From positions 20,957 through 53,273 of the forward strand of contig JH152668.1 of NCBI GenBank assembly GCA_000226015.1: DNA of 32,317 nt, given 5' to 3'. The notes under the pieces are model-generated. The model saw nothing but the letters and a program-made list of their open reading frames with translations, was not told the origin of the DNA and did no database searches. The stretch is from Mnemiopsis leidyi. Taxonomy: Eukaryota; Ctenophora; Tentaculata; Lobata; Bolinopsidae. The translations under genes were made by a program, and so were the position numbers. Below, piece by piece: positions 11,485-21,777 of this stretch (position 1 is its first letter; the number at the start of each line of letters is the position of its first letter).

Positions 11485-12236
11485 TACCGTGTAGAATGTA
11501 CCGTGTAGAATGTACCGTGTAGAATGTACCGTGTAGAATGTACCGTGTAGAATGTACAGTGTACAATGTAGAATGTACCGTGTAGAATGTACAGTGTACA
11601 ATGTACAATGTACAATGTACAGTGTACAATGTACAGTGTACAGTGTACAATGTACAGTGTACAGTGTACAGTGTACAGTGTACAATGTACAGTGTACAGT
11701 GTACAGTGTACAGTGTAGAATGTACCGTGTAGAATGTACCGTGTAGAATGTACCGTGTAGAATGTACAGTGTAGAATGTACAGTGTACAATGTACAGTGT
11801 ACAATGTACAGTATACAATGTACAGTGTACAATGTACAATGTACAGTGTACAATGTACAGTGTACAATGTACTGTGTACAATGTACTGTGTAGAATGTAC
11901 CGTGTACAGTGTACAATGTACAGTGTATAATGTACAGTGTACAATGTACAGTGTACAATGTACAATGTACAGTGTACAATGTACAGTGTACAATGTACAG
12001 TGTACAATGTACAGTGTACAATGTACAGTGTACAATGTACAGTGTACAATGTACAGTGTACAATGTACAGTGTACAATGTACAGTGTACAATGTACAATG
12101 TACAATGTACAATGTACTGTGTACAGTGTACAGTGTACAATGTACAGTGTACAATGTACAATGTACAATGTACCGTGTACAATGTACAGTGTACAATGTA
12201 CAGTGTATAATGTACAGTGTACATTTTACCGTGTAA
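11485..12236. repeat. 7-bp TGTACAR array, about 107 units
   Basis: About 750 bases of heptamers TGTACAG and TGTACAA, often alternating. A left-hand block is rich in the variants TGTAGAA and TGTACCG. The core TGTACA is its own reverse complement, so both strands look alike and can fold on themselves with one mismatch per heptamer. The period is not a multiple of three and no unit makes a stop in most frames, so long artefactual open frames exist on both strands. None is a gene. The array lies in a transcribed intron. Confidence 0.97.
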
Positions 12237-12640
12237 ATACAACTACGCTGTACCGTGTACTGTCCTTCTTTCTGCGAATATAAATTAAACCTTTATGGCT
12301 TTACATGCTTAACAAATTCAGGAGGAGCCGGATACCTACATGACATATTTAATCATGAAATTATTATATTTTTTAAAAATATTACTACTTAAAATCCTAG
12401 CTGGAAGTGTATCTACAAGACAATCCTGTCTCACTAGTACCGCCCGGTTCACTGTCCTGGCTCCCCAGTAGTTCCAGTACAACTTACCAGCACACATCAC
12501 ATGGCTCTGTTGTAGAATACTGTCTACTGCAGCTCAGTAGACAGTACTTGTCATTATGTACTTATCTCAGTAGTTATGTATGTGCGAGTTGCATATTATG
12601 TACATAGAGGAGCAATGCTCTGTCATGTGTGTTTCTACGG
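12237..12640. other. Intron spacer between two minisatellites
   Basis: No coding signal with splice support was seen. The short open frame at 12407-12607 has no recognisable content. Confidence 0.5.
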
Positions 12641-12644
12641 CATA

Positions 12645-12784
12645 GTAACGTGTTTCTAGGGCAAGCTGAGATCACGTGTTTCTAGGGCGAAGTCACGTGT
12701 TTCTAGGGTGAGGTCACATGTTTCTAGGGCGAGGTCACGTGTTTCAAGGGCGAGGTCACGTGTTTTTAGGGCAATGTCACGTGG
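12645..12784. repeat. 21-bp minisatellite carrying CACGTG E-boxes
   Basis: About seven imperfect copies of a 21-bp unit containing CACGTGTTTCTAGGGCGAG. Five copies keep a perfect CACGTG. One copy has CACATG and the first has AACGTG. CACGTG is the palindromic E-box bound by bHLH-ZIP factors such as Myc/Max and USF. Any regulatory role is inference. Confidence 0.9.
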
Positions 12785-13205
12785 TTACCAGTTCTCTGCT
12801 AGATTTTCTTCTAAATGTTCAGTAGAATAACTGTAATTATTATCTCAGTATGTTGTTTGAAGAGACAAATATTTGATCCTTCGTGACTTTTTCTGTAATA
12901 TTAAAAAGTAGAAAAGAATATAAAAGTACCTCGCAATAAGAACAATTTAAACCAAACAAAGTACAAAACAGTAAAATACACGAGGCTTGCATTTCACAAT
13001 GATCACCATACAAAATACATGTTTTTCATCTCCCACAAGACTTTTTATACACGATGTTCCCCCTATAAAGTGAGACCCTGTATCTACACAATGTATAGAT
13101 GTTGCATGTAGTACTGGGGCGAGAGGTAATGCTGTCTTTGTGATGAACTGTTGTATTTTCCTGGGTAACATGTCTTCTCGTTTTGATCATCCGCTGTCTG
13201 CGTGT
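12785..13205. other. Intron spacer, nothing recognised
   Basis: No exon or RNA gene was seen. The minus-strand open frame at 12947-13171 has no domain or splice support. Confidence 0.5.
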
Positions 13206-13326
13206 ATTGGTATGTCATTACTTTCTCTTTCACTTTGTCATTACTTTTTCTTTCACTTTGTCATTACATTCTCTTTCACTTTGCCATTACTTTGTCTTTC
13301 ACTTTGTTATTACTTTCTCTTTCACT
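13206..13326. repeat. Minisatellite of about 23 bp, left part
   Basis: About five copies of a roughly 23-bp unit with the core TTTCTCTTTCACTTTG followed by TCATTAC. The array is cut at 13326 by the transposon remnant and resumes at 14144, so it is older than that insertion. Confidence 0.9.
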
Positions 13327-13328
13327 TA

Positions 13329-14141
13329 CCTTACAAGACATTTTTGTGGCGGACCAATTTGCGACGACCGAAATTTTGGCGGTCCGAAAATATGGCGAAA
13401 TTGAACAAAAACCGTCACATTTCGGACGTCACAGAAAATAAGGGTATTTTTCATCATTTTGTTGTCTGACACAATGGAAATTCAAAATTTTCTAAAAATC
13501 GGTAAAATCATGTTGAAACAAAATGAAACTTATACATCGATTTCTTCATCGTTGTTAGGAAGGGTTACAGTGATATTTTTCTAGTGAGGTTCAACGTCAG
13601 CTGTCTACAAGTGTCGGTGCACATGACGTTGCCGTTGATTTGAGATTATCGGTTCTTAAAGCTAAGCACGCGAGTTTGATAGTTCAGATCTTGAACAAAT
13701 TTCAATCTGAGAAAGGTGTTGCTATTATCAGAAACGGGTTTAGAAAAGCTGGAATAACTGAAGCGATTGAATTGGTGGAATTTGCGGAACAGTATATCTG
13801 CATCACATGGCTCATTGAATTTGGTATTAAATTGTTTATCTTGACATAGTCTCTTATAAGACGTTTATGTTAGCACATAAATGAAATTTATAGTAAATTT
13901 AAAACGTATTAACATTCAATTTGACATTCAATTCATCATGGAATATTTTGGTTATTTGTCCCGCCATCATATCACTAACTTTTCAAGAACAAAATGAATC
14001 GATGAAGCCACGATTATTGGAATAAGCTAAAAATAATGCGACGGATTCTATTACGACGACCGAAATTTCGGCGGTCCGAAAATATGACGAAATTTCGGAA
14101 AAACCGTCGCATTTCGTACGTTATAAAAATGTCTTGTAAGG
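13329..14141 (+). mobile_element. 813-bp pogo/Tigger-like DNA transposon remnant
   Basis: The element has perfect 17-bp terminal inverted repeats: CCTTACAAGACATTTTT at 13329-13345 and its complement at 14125-14141. A TA dinucleotide on each side (13327-13328 and 14142-14143) is the target duplication typical of the Tc1/mariner-pogo group. Just inside the ends are two related stretches of about 70 bp in direct orientation (about 13363-13433 and 14054-14124). Each contains a palindrome-like CCGAAATTTCGG-type core. The interior keeps a C-terminal fragment of a pogo-type transposase. The element is inserted into the minisatellite of about 23 bp within an ARHGAP39-like intron. It is a non-autonomous deletion derivative. 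Confidence 0.9.
13574..13849 (+). pseudogene. Pogo/Tigger-type transposase C-terminal fragment
   Basis: An open frame of 92 codons bounded by stop codons. It reads VQRQLSTSVG, then LRLSVLKAKHASLIVQILN, then SEKGVAIIRNGFRKAGITEA. This resembles the stretch just after the DDE catalytic core in pogo/Tigger/Jerky-type transposases, where a KP-x-HA-like helix is followed by a conserved G[FW]-x-x-[AC]GI motif. The helix-turn-helix part and most of the catalytic domain are absent, so it cannot be active. It sits inside the element with TA-flanked inverted repeats, which supports the assignment. The family match is from memory of the motif and not from a search. Confidence 0.65.
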
Positions 14142-14143
14142 TA

Positions 14144-14275
14144 ATCGTTACTTTCTCTTTCACTTTATTGTGAATTTCTTTTTTCACTTTGTTATTACTT
14201 TCTCTTTCACTTTATCATTACTTTGTATTTCACTTAATTGTCAATTTCTCTTTCACTGTCACTTTTGTATTACGG
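14144..14275. repeat. Minisatellite of about 23 bp, right part
   Basis: The continuation of the 13206-13326 array after the transposon, with the same TTTCTCTTTCACTTT core but more divergence (TATTGTGAATTTC variants). Together the two parts define the pre-insertion site. Confidence 0.85.
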
Positions 14276-14580
14276 TGGCTGAAAGACTGCTGTTTATTTT
14301 TCGTCTTTAAGGCCCTGTGCCGTGCTCCATTAATTAAAGATTAGTTTCGAAACTTCATTCGAACCCCTAACTTCGAGCAGCAGAATCATTTTGGTAGAAA
14401 ATCACCTTTTACTGAAATATATTAATAATTTGAAAATTACTCAAATCCTAAACGTACACTGCAAAAAGAGACCTCGCAGTTTCCCTCTGTTAATTTCAAG
14501 ACATTTTACAGTACCCACATAACACATTTCTGACATGCCGTTACTCTCTCTCTCACTCTCCTAAAAGCGTACTCAAAAAC
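14276..14580. other. Intron spacer, nothing recognised
   Basis: AT-rich, with no exon, RNA gene or mobile element recognised. Confidence 0.5.
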
Positions 14581-14652
14581 TAGGATTTTCTGTAGAATTA
14601 AGGGAAAGGATTTTCTGAAGAATTAAGGGAAAGTATTTTGTGTAGAATTAAG
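14581..14652. repeat. Three copies of a 25-bp repeat
   Basis: Three near-identical copies with the core TTTTCTGTAGAATTAAGGGA, spaced by about 25 bases. Confidence 0.75.
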
Positions 14653-14825
14653 AAAAATCATGTTTTGACACCACTGTGTCTATACATGTGTCTATACATG
14701 TCCGCTATATTTATACGAAATTTACGTGCTTTGCTTGCAGCTGGGATACAAGATAATCGTCATATAAACGGTCTGACCGTGCGTACTGTATTTGAGGTAC
14801 CACCACGTGATATACCTGTGTCTCG

Positions 14826-14826
<1 letters not shown>

Positions 14827-14858
<32 letters not shown>
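14827..14858. repeat. (AACT)8 microsatellite
   Basis: A run of perfect AACT tetranucleotides between CTCGT and ACCTGTGTC. Confidence 0.95.
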
Positions 14859-14859
<1 letters not shown>

Positions 14860-15756
14860 CCTGTGTCTCCTGTGTTTTAAAAAAATACTTGCCGCATTTA
14901 TTGTATCGTCTCTTAGATATTGGCCAGTAATCCTTAAATCATTCTCCTAAGTCGCGTCAGTAATAACGGTTTCCGTGAAACAATTATGTTAGTTAGGTTC
15001 ATAAAAGTCCCTGTATGCTATAACAATTCATATTTGTTATAATGGTCACTATAAAAGCCAGTATCTGCTGTAAAAAGTGGTAGTGTACACTCTGAAGTAC
15101 CATGTGTACAAATTACCTGAACATATCCGTGTATGTATAGCCGTGTTTAAATCCACTTACCAGAACTCTAGCTCTGAAACAACAGTAACTGTGTGATCGT
15201 GCTGATATAATGATCCATTATTTTTATATACCTCTAACAGTGTACATATTTGTAGATGTATACAGCAGTATACACCTTTATAAGTCTGACACATGTAAGT
15301 TTGTTCTTGACACGTTAATTCGAGGTACCCTGTATTTTGACAGCTACGTTAGCTCTCCCGACTTAGCAGTAGTGATGTTAGTGTATAAAGTGTTATGTAG
15401 AACTAGTGTAGCTGGTAGAATGTAATTAGTACAGAGGATGTACTGCTGTACTACTTGTATTTAGTGTTGTAACTAGTAGTGTTACAACACTTACATTACA
15501 TAAACATTAAACACGTTACACATCTGGTCTATCTGTTTAACCTCCATATGTACACATGTACATCTACATCTACATACACACATTAGAATGTATACTCCTA
15601 CTAGTTCCTCAATTGTTATCGTCCTGTATCCTGGATCAGTGTTTAACATCGCCAACATACTTTGTTTAAAACAAATCTCATCAAGAATCTAGTTGTGACT
15701 AATGTTGTTTAAAACAGATATTATTACAGTTAAAAGTAACTACCCTTTGTTTTCAG
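14859..15756. other. End of long intron, with a small perfect hairpin
   Basis: No exon was recognised. An inverted repeat, AGTGTTGTAAC at 15463-15473 and its complement at 15481-15491 with a 7-base loop, could form a hairpin. The stretch ends with the pyrimidine-rich acceptor TTTGTTTTCAG at 15746-15756. Confidence 0.55.
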
Positions 15757-15902
15757 GAAGTAAGAAACCTCAGGTCACGAGATCACCCACCTCCCCCATA
15801 CCGAAACTACCTAAGGAGAAGGAGTTTGTAAAGAAGAACATTAACAGACCACGTGGTTTCATCAAGAAAGTCTCTATTGCTACCATGTTGGCTCACTCCA
15901 AG
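15757..15902 (+). CDS. ARHGAP39: ARHGAP39-like exon entering the MyTH4 domain
   Basis: A 146-base exon with acceptor TTTTCAG and donor AAG|GTCGGG. The first two bases complete a Gly codon and the exon ends in phase 0. It reads through a Lys/Pro-rich linker (SPTSPIPKLPKEKEF) to KNINRPRGFIKKVSIATML followed by AHSK. The last part matches the start of the ARHGAP39 MyTH4 region, where vertebrate proteins have a KVSIANML-type sequence. The frame stays open past the donor to 15962, but the next exon continues the family alignment exactly from the splice. MyTH4 domains of this kind bind microtubules or cargo partners. Confidence 0.85.
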
Positions 15903-16064
15903 GTCGGGAATAAAGAGAATTTCTTGTTTTACTGGAAATTTTCTAGAAAGATTCGTTTATAAATCTACCTCATTTGTCAGCTAATAGCTTAGTAACGTAA
16001 TTTAAAGTTACACATATTTTACAACACTGAACTATCTCTTTTTACTAAATTTTTTCTTATTCAG
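15903..16064. other. Intron of the ARHGAP39-like gene
   Basis: A short phase-0 intron ending in a clear polypyrimidine tract and TATTCAG at 16064. Confidence 0.8.
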
Positions 16065-16137
16065 GACCAGATTAAGAAGCCGATAATTCTAACTCAAGAT
16101 AAAGAAGTCAGAAAAGATGCTGTGGTGTGGTTTAAAA
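16065..16137 (+). CDS. ARHGAP39: ARHGAP39-like MyTH4 exon
   Basis: A 73-base exon with acceptor CTTATTCAG and donor AAAA|GTATCC, leaving in phase 1. It encodes DQIKKPIILTQDKEVRKDA followed by VVWFK. This corresponds to the first helices of the ARHGAP39 MyTH4 domain (KKPMIVTSD…KKEA…LFK in vertebrates). The near residue-by-residue correspondence with the family is the main ground for naming the gene. Confidence 0.9.
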
Positions 16138-16986
16138 GTATCCTTTTGATTCGCTAAGCACTAAATTTAAGAATGGCGATTGTTACGAATGTTTTGATAG
16201 AGTTCTGGTAATAAAAGATGTGTATTTTGGTGATTTAGCGGGAGAAAATCGTCAATTTTCCGTGCACTTGGGAGTTTGTGGCAATTTGTATTGCTGGTTT
16301 TTGCGCGGTGTCACTGATAAAAGTATTCAACTACGCAGCATTTCTACCGCGCGCGCGTGGGAATTTTATTCACTCGATTTGATCACATGACTATCTTGGC
16401 GTTCGGCTAAAATCGTGAATTTAACTTCCTTGCTTATGCTCTTGGGTGTGTTAATACTAAACCTCAGGGAACACTCGCAGTTATCAAGTGCAGATAGCAT
16501 AGCATTATTTGTTGATGGTACGCTCCGATCCCTTGAAGGACGCACTCCTACAGTTTCCCTTTGATAATCCCGAATCCCAATGTAACTTCTAAACGCTAAC
16601 TTTAGCACTCTTTAAGGTGTCACATTGTAATTTTTGAACCATCTGCATCTGTGATAATAGCCATACGTTAGCCGACCCTTCACATGTACACGTACCCTGC
16701 GCACAATTGCTATTTGCACCTGTAATCAATGTGAGGTTATCTCATGGTTAGTTAGGTGGTTTCAACTTTCAGAAGCTCCTGTAGAAATAGAAAATGTATC
16801 CACTTATAGCGCACTTAATTAATCATAGTTAGATAGTTGTGAGATATGCGTTAGACATCACTAACTAACGCGATTGAGCGGTCTTATTGATCTTGTCACT
16901 AGAATCCGCCAGCGTCAATCGAGTTGACACCCATTACAATTTACTGTCGTACCACGAAACGAATTTTCCTTAACTCTTTGTAAAAG
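16138..16986. other. Intron of the ARHGAP39-like gene
   Basis: A phase-1 intron of 849 bases, with a GCGCGCGCG run near 16350. The minus-strand open frame at 16366-16608 has no recognisable domain. The acceptor is TTTGTAAAAG at 16986. Confidence 0.7.
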
Positions 16987-17149
16987 ATCTACAAGAATAC
17001 ATGGGCGATACAAAAGTTGGTAAAGGACTCAAGGACAAAGAGAGATTAAAGAGAGCCGCTGAGATAACCTTCAATGGCTGGCAGAAAGTTTGTTTTAGGG
17101 ACGAGTTCTTCATGCAAGTCATCAAACAGACAACGTGTAATCCTAAACC
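16987..17149 (+). CDS. ARHGAP39: ARHGAP39-like MyTH4 core exon
   Basis: A 163-base exon entering in phase 1 and leaving in phase 2, with the strong donor CC|GTAAGT. It encodes LQEYMGD, a charged helix, then FRDEFFMQVIKQTTCNPKP. The (L/F)RDE…Q…KQTT.NP pattern is the diagnostic centre of MyTH4 domains in ARHGAP39 and in unconventional myosins. The sequence from YMGD onward follows the ARHGAP39 order without insertions. Confidence 0.92.
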
Positions 17150-17305
17150 GTAAGTAGGGGTGTTACAATTAAAACTGCATATCTTGTGCAGATAGCTCCC
17201 AGTAATGTATCGGGACTATGTTATCGAGTTTGAATTTCAACTTTTGACAAGCTCAGCATTAATAACAATGGATGGCTGATGTGTCTAATATACTGTTATC
17301 CCCAG

Positions 17306-17435
17306 AAAATCTCTAGAATGGGGCTGGAAGTTGATTTCGGCCTATCTCTACTACTTCCCTCCTACAATACGGTTCCAGGGCTACTTGGAGGGTTATCTGT
17401 ACAAAAACAAGGAAAACGACCTCAATCAATGTGAA
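17306..17435 (+). CDS. ARHGAP39: ARHGAP39-like MyTH4 exon
   Basis: A 130-base exon with acceptor TTATCCCCAG and donor GAA|GTATGT. It completes the Pro codon from the previous exon and reads KSLEWGWKLISAYLYYFPP then FQGYLEGYLYKNKEND. The GW.L...L..FPP pattern and the F.(S/G)YLEGY motif are as in ARHGAP39. It ends in phase 0. A long basic insertion seen after this point in the vertebrate protein is absent here. Confidence 0.92.
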
Positions 17436-17662
17436 GTATGTCGCTCGTTACGTTGCACTTATGAGCGTTTACTGTGCGCTTACTGTACACAGTTCAATTT
17501 TCAAGAATTGTGGAAGACACCAGTTGTTTCAATTCCCATTCGGTTTTATTAAAATTGGAACGTTGGTTAATTTGATCGGACATGATGATAACAGCAAGGG
17601 ATAAAACAATAAATCTACAAAAACCTTAGCAACTAGAGTATAACAAAACATCCATGCCACAG

Positions 17663-17776
17663 GTGCCTGTACAAATGTATGCAGACTACTGCTACGAACG
17701 CCTCGCCAAGATGATAACACGAGGAGCCAAGCACGGACAGAAGAAGCCGACGGACGATGACATAGCACACGCCATG
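17663..17776 (+). CDS. ARHGAP39: ARHGAP39-like last MyTH4 exon; possible early end
   Basis: A 114-base exon, phase 0, with acceptor CATGCCACAG. It encodes VPVQMYADYCYERLAKMI then RGAKHGQKKPTDDDIAHAM, which matches the end of the ARHGAP39 MyTH4 domain (YAKYCY…TGAKKG.KKP). In relatives a RhoGAP domain of about 200 residues follows. Here the donor ATG|GTTCGT is poor, and if it is not used the frame ends at a TAA at 17783-17785, giving a protein that stops at …HAMVR. I found no RhoGAP exon in the rest of the window. Either the splice is real and the RhoGAP exons are missing from the assembly, or this is a terminal exon. Confidence 0.85.
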
Positions 17777-18853
17777 GTTCGTTAATTTTAGTTTTCCTTT
17801 GATGTTACCTTACCATGGTTACCGGGTCGTATTTTCTGTCGACACGGAATATTTCTGTACTGTTAACTATGTAGAGTTTAACTGATAGTTCTGAAAAATC
17901 CCTAAAGGCAGATATTTCGTCACCGGGATTTTTGTATCACTCAGTTACTGTCACGATTCGATGATAATCTGCGAAACCCGCCAATTTCCTGACCCCCAGT
18001 CAACCGGGCTTCCCATTTGAATGTCACTGTCTAAAATCGGACAACACCGTGTTATATTGTCTAGTTATTACTTTGAATCAGAAACACTTTATATTCACTT
18101 GCTCTTAGTACCGTAAAGAACCCATTTAAAACCAACTCAACAAAAAAACTCCGAATATTTGCTTATTACACCTCTTAATTCTGCCAGACGTGCTAACTCA
18201 CAACTCTTACCAGCGTTTCTGAAATTATTCCGTTCCCCCGCAGTCTCTCCCTCTATGAGCTAGTTTCCTGCACAAACTCTAGCTGTTCGAGCTCGTGTCC
18301 GTATGTACGTGTGCTGAAATATGACGCAATTTTCTACACTTTCCTGACTCCGCCACCTAGGGCTTTGCAAGATGTCGATAAATCTCTACTGCACTGGAAT
18401 TCATGACGTTATTGCACGTACGTTGTGCTGCAACTTTAGGAACTTTTGCATATAAACTGTGGAAATTGGAAAGCGGGCGACTAGAGGGGATATTAAATTT
18501 GCTCGAACTGTAAAATTAGTTCATTAATTTCTTCATTTTGGGAGCCGTCTTTAATTTCGTGATGTAATGAGCTTTATACGGAGTTCATCAGCCAGATCCG
18601 GTTGCTTGAATAGCAGCTCTGTGAAGCAGCTCATTGCACAAAGTTGACTGATAGTTAAAACCGTTTAGTCGAAGATTCCCAAATTGAGCGTGTCATGTCG
18701 CGAATTTCTTACGTGGGCTACCGAAATTAAGATTTTTTGACAGATCATGGCAGCCAATTTTCTCGCTGTCACGTTTGAACTTTCACAAATAAGGGGAGTA
18801 TTGATCATTGAAGTGCTTTAACAAATAAGGCAAATATTCTGCATAGCCACAAC
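17777..18853. other. Non-coding stretch where RhoGAP exons were expected
   Basis: Read in all frames for a RhoGAP-like exon (arginine finger GIFR, or the K…R…N motifs) and none was seen. Stops are frequent in every frame. No RNA gene was recognised. Confidence 0.55.
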
Positions 18854-19705
18854 AATCACGTGTACACTGTACCACGTGAAAACTGTACCACGTGTACACT
18901 ATACCACGTCAACACTGTACCACGTGTACACTGTAACACGTGTAGACTGTACCACGTGTAGACTGTACCACGTGTAGACTGTACCACGTGTAGACTGTAC
19001 CACGTGTAGACTGTACCACGTGTACACTGTACCACGTGTACACTGTACCACGTGTANNNNNNNNNNNNNNNNNNNNNNNNNNNNNNNNNNNNNNNNNNNN
19101 NNNNNNNNNNNNNNNNNNNNNNNNNNNNNNNNNNNNNNNNNNNNNNNNNNNNNNNNNNNNNNNNNNNNNNNNNNNNNNNNNNNNNNNNNNNNNNNNNNNN
19201 NNNNNNNNNNNNNNNNNNNNNNNNNNNNNNNNNNNNNNNNNNNNNNNNNNNNNNNNNNNNNNNNNNNNNNNNNNNNNNNNNNNNNNNNNNNNNNNNNNNN
19301 NNNNNNNNNNNNNNNNNNNNNNNNNNNNNNNNNNNNNNNNNNNNNNNNNNNNNNNNNNNNNNNNNNNNNNNNNNNNNNNNNNNNNNNNNNNNNNNNNNNN
19401 NNNNNNNNNNNNNNNNNNNNNNNNNNNNNNNNNNNNNNNNNNNNNNNNNNNNNNNNNTGTACACTGTACCACGTGTACGCTGTACCACGTGTACACTGCA
19501 CCACGTGTACACTGTACCACGTGCACGCTGTACCACGTGCACGCTGTACCACGTGCACGCTGTACCACGTGTACACTGTACCACGTGCACGCTGTACCAC
19601 GTGTACGCTGTACCACGTGTACACTGTACCACGTGTACACTGTACCACGTGTACACTGTACCACGTGTACACTGTACCACGTGTACACTGTACCACGTGT
19701 ACACC
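18854..19705. repeat. 16-bp E-box minisatellite interrupted by an assembly gap
   Basis: Tandem 16-bp units CACGTGTACACTGTAC flank a run of 401 N (19057-19457). About 12 units are visible on the left and 15 on the right. Nearly all keep the perfect E-box palindrome CACGTG. The left block is rich in a GTAGAC variant and the right block in GTGCACGC and GTACGC variants, so the two sides were homogenised separately. Open frames through the array are artefacts. The true array length is unknown because of the gap. Confidence 0.96.
19057..19457. other. Assembly gap (401 N)
   Basis: Unsequenced bases inside the 16-bp array. The true size may differ from 401. Confidence 1.
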
Positions 19706-21777
19706 GGTACTTGGCAGTTATGTGACACTAATCTCACCTTATCAGCTAGGGTATTGCTCTCCTGACAAAAGAAGCTGTGTCACAGCAACACATCCACTTC
19801 ACTGACACCTTCACTACTTTATCTCTCTGTCAGAATGCGTGATATTGCCAATATAGGATAGATATTGAGCTCATATTTTATGTTATGTGCTGAGGTTTCT
19901 CATTCTATTCTCTGTATCTCATCATTGACCATCTTTCAACCTTTTCAATTCTAACAATGATAGTTGACCATTCTCATTTTAACACACCGATGAACATTTA
20001 ATGTTGTTGTTCAACTGCCTGGTATTTCCATCTCTTATCATGTCATTGTGGCTGATACAGAATTCCATAAGTAACTTGGCCTATTACGGTCATTAATCCT
20101 GATACGCATGTTGTCGCCCCAATATGACAAATATTCATTCATACTGCAAGCATGGTTGGTATGTGACGTATGCACGTTAAATTGTATCTGCTCCCATGGC
20201 CCTGCTAAGATCATGCTGATCTCAAATTCTTATCATACCTTTTCCAATTAGCGAGCTGTTGAACAACACTTGTCAAGTAGCCACTCCTTGATTTCTGTCT
20301 CTTAGAGTATCAGCTCAATTTCCCTTCAACGTCTTTATCTTCAAATATTTGTTTACATGTCATTGTCTTCTTCTTAGTGTTATCTCCGCTATATTTCTGA
20401 GTACCGATTATCAACGCTTTATGAATCATGGTATTTGACATGAAGATAGCCGAATGTACTACCCGCATCTAGTGTTTGTATTTTCACCTATACATGAACA
20501 CGGACAATACCCACTGACAATACCTAATAAAATTTCCTTCAAAACAATTCCTCATCTTGGCTTATTGCCAGTTCACTACCACCCCTATTGTATCCAGTGC
20601 ACTGTCAGTATCTTCTCCCCTTGCCTCAATGTCCACACTACCGCTGACATTTGTCTCTTTCTCTGTCTCCTTTCAGCTCTCTCCACCAGTGTTGCCATGG
20701 TAACGCTAGTTCAGCACAGTTGTCACACACTTAACAACATTCCCAGCCCTTTAAATAACCACACGAGATTGCTAAATCTACGGCTGCAGAGTGAGCCTCA
20801 CCGCGTCATGTTTTCATGAGACAAGTTCATTATTTTGTTACACATACTTTTAATAGCGTGTGTCTACTCATTGCACTGGAATTTATTACCTGTGTGCATA
20901 ACGATCATTCAATCAAACGTCTTTCAGTGATCCTGAGTTTGTTTGTTGTTTTTGGTATGCATCATTTACTTGCTCTTCAATGATCTTATTTAGTATTGTT
21001 AAATTTTTAAGCATATGAAAACTGATATCTATAAAACGAGTGATTTTATTTGAGTCTCAAAATACCACAATACCTCTTTAATCTATTTACCCGTTCCACG
21101 ATCCGTGGAGTCCAACATTCTGCAGCTGCCTCTTATTCGATCAGTCCCCCTACATTCCTTCTTACTCCTGTAATTGTTAACCTAACAACTATATCTTAGT
21201 CGTATTATAAGGCTTAAAAACTCAGTTAAACGCCTGTATCTCTGTGTTGCCTCAGCCAGTCGTTTCTTTCTAAGGTTTCCCAATCGTATGCCGCTGCTGC
21301 TTTTAGTTGACTTGCCTCCAGTTTCTCGGAAAACTTTTAACTAATAACTGTTGATAGCTGGCAGGTTTGACATCTGCTAAAAGTGCAGTTCGGACAAACT
21401 CCCGAATGTTTGTCAATGTATCAGTTCGTGTTTCCCGTCTTCAGAGCATATTCTTGTTTAAAACATTATCTTTCTTCCTTTACCACGAACTCTTACAACA
21501 GTTTTTGTCCGGAAAGAAAATTAGAACCGTGATCATTTCCAGTGCTGCTCAACTTCCCAGAAACGTAGCATTTTATAGTAGAGGGGATCCTGGAACCCTG
21601 ATTTCATCGGGTTTGTTTAAATGTAGAGGTACCTGTTAATTGTTAGATAAACAGCACGTGTATATATGAAATTGTTAAAACATAGAGGTACACGTTAGAT
21701 AAACAGCACGTGATCCTCACCGTTCCATGATGTAACTCTGACATGGAACTCTCGGTAAAAACTTAAAAACTACTATT
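19706..21777. other. Non-coding stretch between the two gene fragments
   Basis: About 2 kb where the first ARID2 exons (ARID, armadillo-like, RFX) were expected. None was recognised. One stretch, 20675-20790, has a good acceptor (TCTCCTTTCAG), an open frame and a GTGAGC donor, but its peptide matches nothing I know with confidence. The open frame at 21367-21639 begins at TTG and shows no domain. Confidence 0.5.

Noticed and set aside
11335..12283. Several long open frames on both strands (VHCTLYTVHCTLY-type peptides)
   Set aside because: They are translations of the TGTACAR heptamer array. All frames are open because the unit makes no stop codon.
18856..19805. Long open frames containing runs of X
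   Set aside because: They cross the N gap and the 16-bp E-box array, so they are artefacts.
20675..20790. Possible exon with good acceptor and donor and the peptide VAMVTLVQHSCHTLNNI
   Set aside because: It could faintly resemble an armadillo-type helix pair of ARID2, but the similarity is too weak to claim, and no flanking exon with matching phase was found. RNA-seq would decide.
21367..21639. Open frame of 90 codons before the TA-flanked unit
   Set aside because: It starts with TTG, has no domain and has no convincing splice sites.
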